In this document: piece after piece, positions 4,603-5,512 of the stretch
Position numbering within the stretch: position 1 is the first letter of the stretch
Layout: the number at the start of each line of letters is the position of its first letter
Assembly: GCA_008501575.1 (NCBI GenBank)
Contig: QQUO01000365.1
Span: forward strand, 1 to 5,512
From: Pseudomonadota bacterium
Lineage (GTDB): Bacteria; Pseudomonadota; Gammaproteobacteria; Xanthomonadales; Marinicellaceae
DNA length: 5,512 bases
Direction: 5' to 3'
The notes under the pieces: generated by a model
Database searches by the model: none
Seen by the model: the letters and a program-made list of their open reading frames with translations, nothing else
Told to the model about the DNA's origin: nothing
Made by a program: the position numbers and the translations under genes

Positions 4603-5512
4603 AGGCAATTAAGCCCATGGCTTCTAATTTTAAGACAATTTGTTGGGTTGCCTGGTCCGGCAAATAATCCATGGTATTTATTTCCAACTCGGGATTTATT
4701 GGGGCTTCATATGGGTCACTGATACCGGTGAATTCTTTAATTAATCCTTGTCTGGCCTTAGCATATAAACCTTTTCGGTCGCGTTTTTCACACTCTTCTA
4801 ATGGCGTTGACACATGCACTTCCAAAAAGCCACCGGAGGGTTCAATCATGGCACGAACTTCAGCGCGCGTTTGGGTGTAAGGTGCTATCGGGGCACAAAT
4901 GGCGACGCCGCCGTTTTTGGTGATTTCACTGGCCACAAATCCGATGCGTAACACATTAATATTGCGGTGTTCTTTCGAAAAGCCCAATTCACTGGAGAGG
5001 TTTTTGCGAACGATATCACCATCCAATAAAGTGACCGGACGGTTAATCATTTCCATGAGTTTAACCCGCAGGGCGTTGGCAATGGTTGATTTGCCGGAAC
5101 CGGATAAACCGGTAAAAAACACGGTAAATCCCTGACGATTTCGTGGCGGATAACTTTTGCGCAATTCATTGACCACTTCCGGGTAAGAAAACCATTCCGG
5201 AATATCCAAACCTTCTCGTAACCGACGGCGTAATTCGGTACCGGAAATCATCAGGGTCTTTTCGTTTTCTTCTATTTCCGAAACCGGAATATATTGCGCC
5301 TTGTCCTGTGAGTAAACCATCATTTCAAACTCGACCATTTCAATGCCCAGCTCTTGTTGATGTTTTTGTAGTAATTCCTGTGCTTCATAGGGACCATAAA
5401 ATGGCTTACCTTGACTGTCTTCACCGGGACCGGCATGATCACGACCCACAATAAAATGGCTACAGCCGTAATTTTTGCGAATAATGGCATGCCACAAGGC
5501 TTCACGCGGACC
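4601..5512 (-). CDS. Bifunctional sulfate adenylyltransferase / adenylylsulfate kinase, 5'-truncated by window edge
   Basis: The enzyme converts sulfate and ATP to APS, then phosphorylates APS to PAPS, for sulfate assimilation or sulfation. The visible 303 residues begin GPREALWHAI in open frame at the right edge, so the start lies outside. The TTG at 5497 is an internal Leu codon. Residues 1 to about 125 are the end of a homo-oligomeric (Sat-type) ATP sulfurylase, with the active-site motif GRDHAGPG at 23-30 and SGTELRRRLREG near 90-101. After the junction YPPRNRQG an APS kinase domain follows: P-loop GLSGSGKST (135-143), LDGD (163-166), APIAPY (207-212), GLYAKARQG (248-256) and FTGISDPYEAP (261-271). 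These motifs are canonical, so the kinase should be active, unlike the regulatory kinase-like domain of fungal sulfurylases. Domain order is sulfurylase then kinase, the reverse of animal PAPS synthetases. It is the first visible gene of the operon. Confidence 0.94.
   Translation of the reverse strand, partial: GPREALWHAIIRKNYGCSHFIVGRDHAGPGEDSQGKPFYGPYEAQELLQKHQQELGIEMVEFEMMVYSQDKAQYIPVSEIEENEKTLMISGTELRRRLREGLDIPEWFSYPEVVNELRKSYPPRNRQGFTVFFTGLSGSGKSTIANALRVKLMEMINRPVTLLDGDIVRKNLSSELGFSKEHRNINVLRIGFVASEITKNGGVAICAPIAPYTQTRAEVRAMIEPSGGFLEVHVSTPLEECEKRDRKGLYAKARQGLIKEFTGISDPYEAPINPELEINTMDYLPDQATQQIVLKLEAMGLIA

Noticed and set aside
5495..5497. TTG at 5497 as the start codon of the sulfurylase/kinase
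   Set aside because: The frame stays open to the window end and the upstream codons (GPREA) continue the conserved ATP sulfurylase sequence; the gene simply runs off the edge.

Overview
The window looks like chromosomal DNA of a moderately low-GC gammaproteobacterium, probably aquatic. The indicators are a PilR-like response regulator, the common proteobacterial HNH protein, a sulfurylase/APS kinase fusion and a GC-rich intergenic repeat built on a CATCCATG core. No gene identifies the genus. The nucleoside transporter resembles CNT proteins I associate with Bacteroidota, so lineage assignment should not rest on it.

Layout: positions 1-254 hold no credible gene. They form a GC-rich block (about 62% G+C over 1-240 by hand count, clearly richer than the genes) with four copies of one repeat unit, one of them inverted, and several hairpins. 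Positions 257-326 look like a control region: a perfect 12-bp inverted repeat, two TATAAT hexamers and a weak -35. On the + strand follow a NupC-type sodium/nucleoside symporter (to 1680) and an HNH nuclease-like protein (1765-2370) with its own sigma70-like promoter and almost no leader. A 94-bp convergent gap (2371-2464) carries a minus-strand terminator and a 17-bp palindrome.

The right half is one minus-strand operon read from the window's right edge leftwards. It contains a 5'-truncated bifunctional ATP sulfurylase/APS kinase (sulfate to PAPS), a stand-alone PolA-type 5'-3' exonuclease/flap nuclease, and a PilR/NtrC-type response regulator. The exonuclease Shine-Dalgarno overlaps the kinase stop codon, and the exonuclease stop overlaps the regulator start as ATGA, so the three are probably co-transcribed and translationally coupled.

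The most unusual object is the response regulator. Its receiver and Fis-type DNA-binding ends look intact, but the middle AAA+ domain has lost a working Walker A, Walker B and the whole GAFTGA region. It should bind DNA under phosphorylation control without activating sigma54. Its co-transcription with PAPS synthesis and a DNA nuclease is an unexplained combination. I see no CRISPR array, insertion sequence, tRNA or rRNA.
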